The position numbers were made by a program, and so were the translations under genes. From Acidobacteriota bacterium (GTDB taxonomy: Bacteria; Acidobacteriota; Blastocatellia; Pyrinomonadales; Pyrinomonadaceae), in contig JAFAVK010000094.1 of assembly GCA_019242475.1 (NCBI GenBank), forward strand, positions 1 through 64,000: a stretch of DNA of 64,000 bases, read 5' to 3'. How positions within the stretch are numbered: position 1 is the stretch's first letter; every line of letters starts with the position of its first letter. Positions 63,452 through 64,000 of this stretch are shown here, piece by piece. The notes under the pieces are model-generated. The model ran no database searches. It was not told the DNA's origin and was given only the letters and a program-made list of their open reading frames with translations.

Positions 63452-63889
63452 TTAAGTTTGTATGAAGTAAGTCATTGTGGAGGTTGCAACGATTTCGGCG
63501 GCCTCGTCCCGGGCCTCGACCGAGAGGATGCAGACGCGGCGGCCGCGGCGCAGGACGCGCGCCGTCGCCTCGACTCGGCCGGCGGAAGAGGGGCGGAGGA
63601 AGTGGACGGTGAGGTCAACCGTGACGGTGCGCGCGTCCGCGTCGATGACGGTGTGGACGGCGAAGGCGGCGGCCGTGTCGAGCAGCGAGACGACCGCCCC
63701 GCCGTGCAGGATGCCGCCCATCCGCGTCAGCTCCTCGCGCACGTCGAGGGCGAAAGTCGCGGCGCCGCGCTCGGCGCGGACGAACTCGAAACCGAGCAGC
63801 CCGACGTAAGGCACGCGCGCGAAGGTCTCGCGCAGCCGCGCCAGCTCTTCGGCCGAAAGCTCCTGCGAGGTCGCCCCGCCGCCGCTCAC
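63452..63889 (-). CDS. PaaI-family hotdog thioesterase
   Basis: MGGILHGGAVVSLLDTAAAFAVHTVIDADARTVTVDLTVHFLRP; GTG start overlapping the upstream TGA. Confidence 0.9.
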   Translation of the reverse strand: MSGGGATSQELSAEELARLRETFARVPYVGLLGFEFVRAERGAATFALDVREELTRMGGILHGGAVVSLLDTAAAFAVHTVIDADARTVTVDLTVHFLRPSSAGRVEATARVLRRGRRVCILSVEARDEAAEIVATSTMTYFIQT

Positions 63890-64000
63890 GAGCCGTAAAT
63901 CCCCGTGCCTTCGAGCGGCTCGACGACGACCGCCGTGCCGTAGGCGAGGACTTCGGTGACGCCCGTCGCGATCTCGGTCGCGTCGTAGCGCGCGCCGATG
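63886..64000 (-). CDS. YbjQ/UPF0145 family protein, partial at window edge
   Basis: Reverse translation ...IGARYDATEIATGVTEVLAYGTAVVVEPLEGTGIYGS*. Confidence 0.75.
   Translation of the reverse strand, partial: IGARYDATEIATGVTEVLAYGTAVVVEPLEGTGIYGS

Overview
High-GC bacterial chromosome segment, probably Acidobacteriota/Blastocatellia-like (inferred from gene content and style, not tested). It is gene-dense, with no rRNA or tRNA gene, CRISPR array or transposase that I can support. Main blocks: an ECF sigma factor fragment, a PHP-domain protein, a PLP decarboxylase and a DUF3857/transglutaminase protein (1-6.2 kb); a branched-chain amino-acid ABC operon livKHMGF with a Kef-type antiporter and a second LivK-like lipoprotein (6.6-14.6 kb); argH; a two-gene TIR/AAA-like/CHAT/NB-ARC/TPR locus that looks like an antiviral or regulated-death system (16.5-23.6 kb); an arginine operon argR-argG-(P-loop)-argC-(tRNA-binding)-argD-argF'-argB, whose transcarbamylase is of the N-acyl-ornithine type (23.9-31.3 kb); and then tilS, ftsH, a caspase-like protein, DDAH, folP, lptE, holA, rpsT, phoH, ybeY, a CorC-like protein, a deoxyhypusine-synthase-like protein, two ABC exporters, a GGDEF protein and a PaaI thioesterase. 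The most interesting non-genic structures are: (1) eleven stop-codon-anchored intergenic inverted repeats of unrelated sequence, mostly built from ~7-nt units, which often fill the whole gap between co-directional genes; (2) a 14-unit 21-bp array of dyad sites after argB; (3) a duplicated promoter plus leader-peptide module (TTGACG-N17-TATAAG, then exactly 51 nt to ATG of MGSA[R/K]LT[N/S]LLK) in front of two unrelated secreted-protein genes; and (4) a putative structured ncRNA with its own promoter and terminator at ~650-843. All calls were made by eye; no alignment or HMM search was run.
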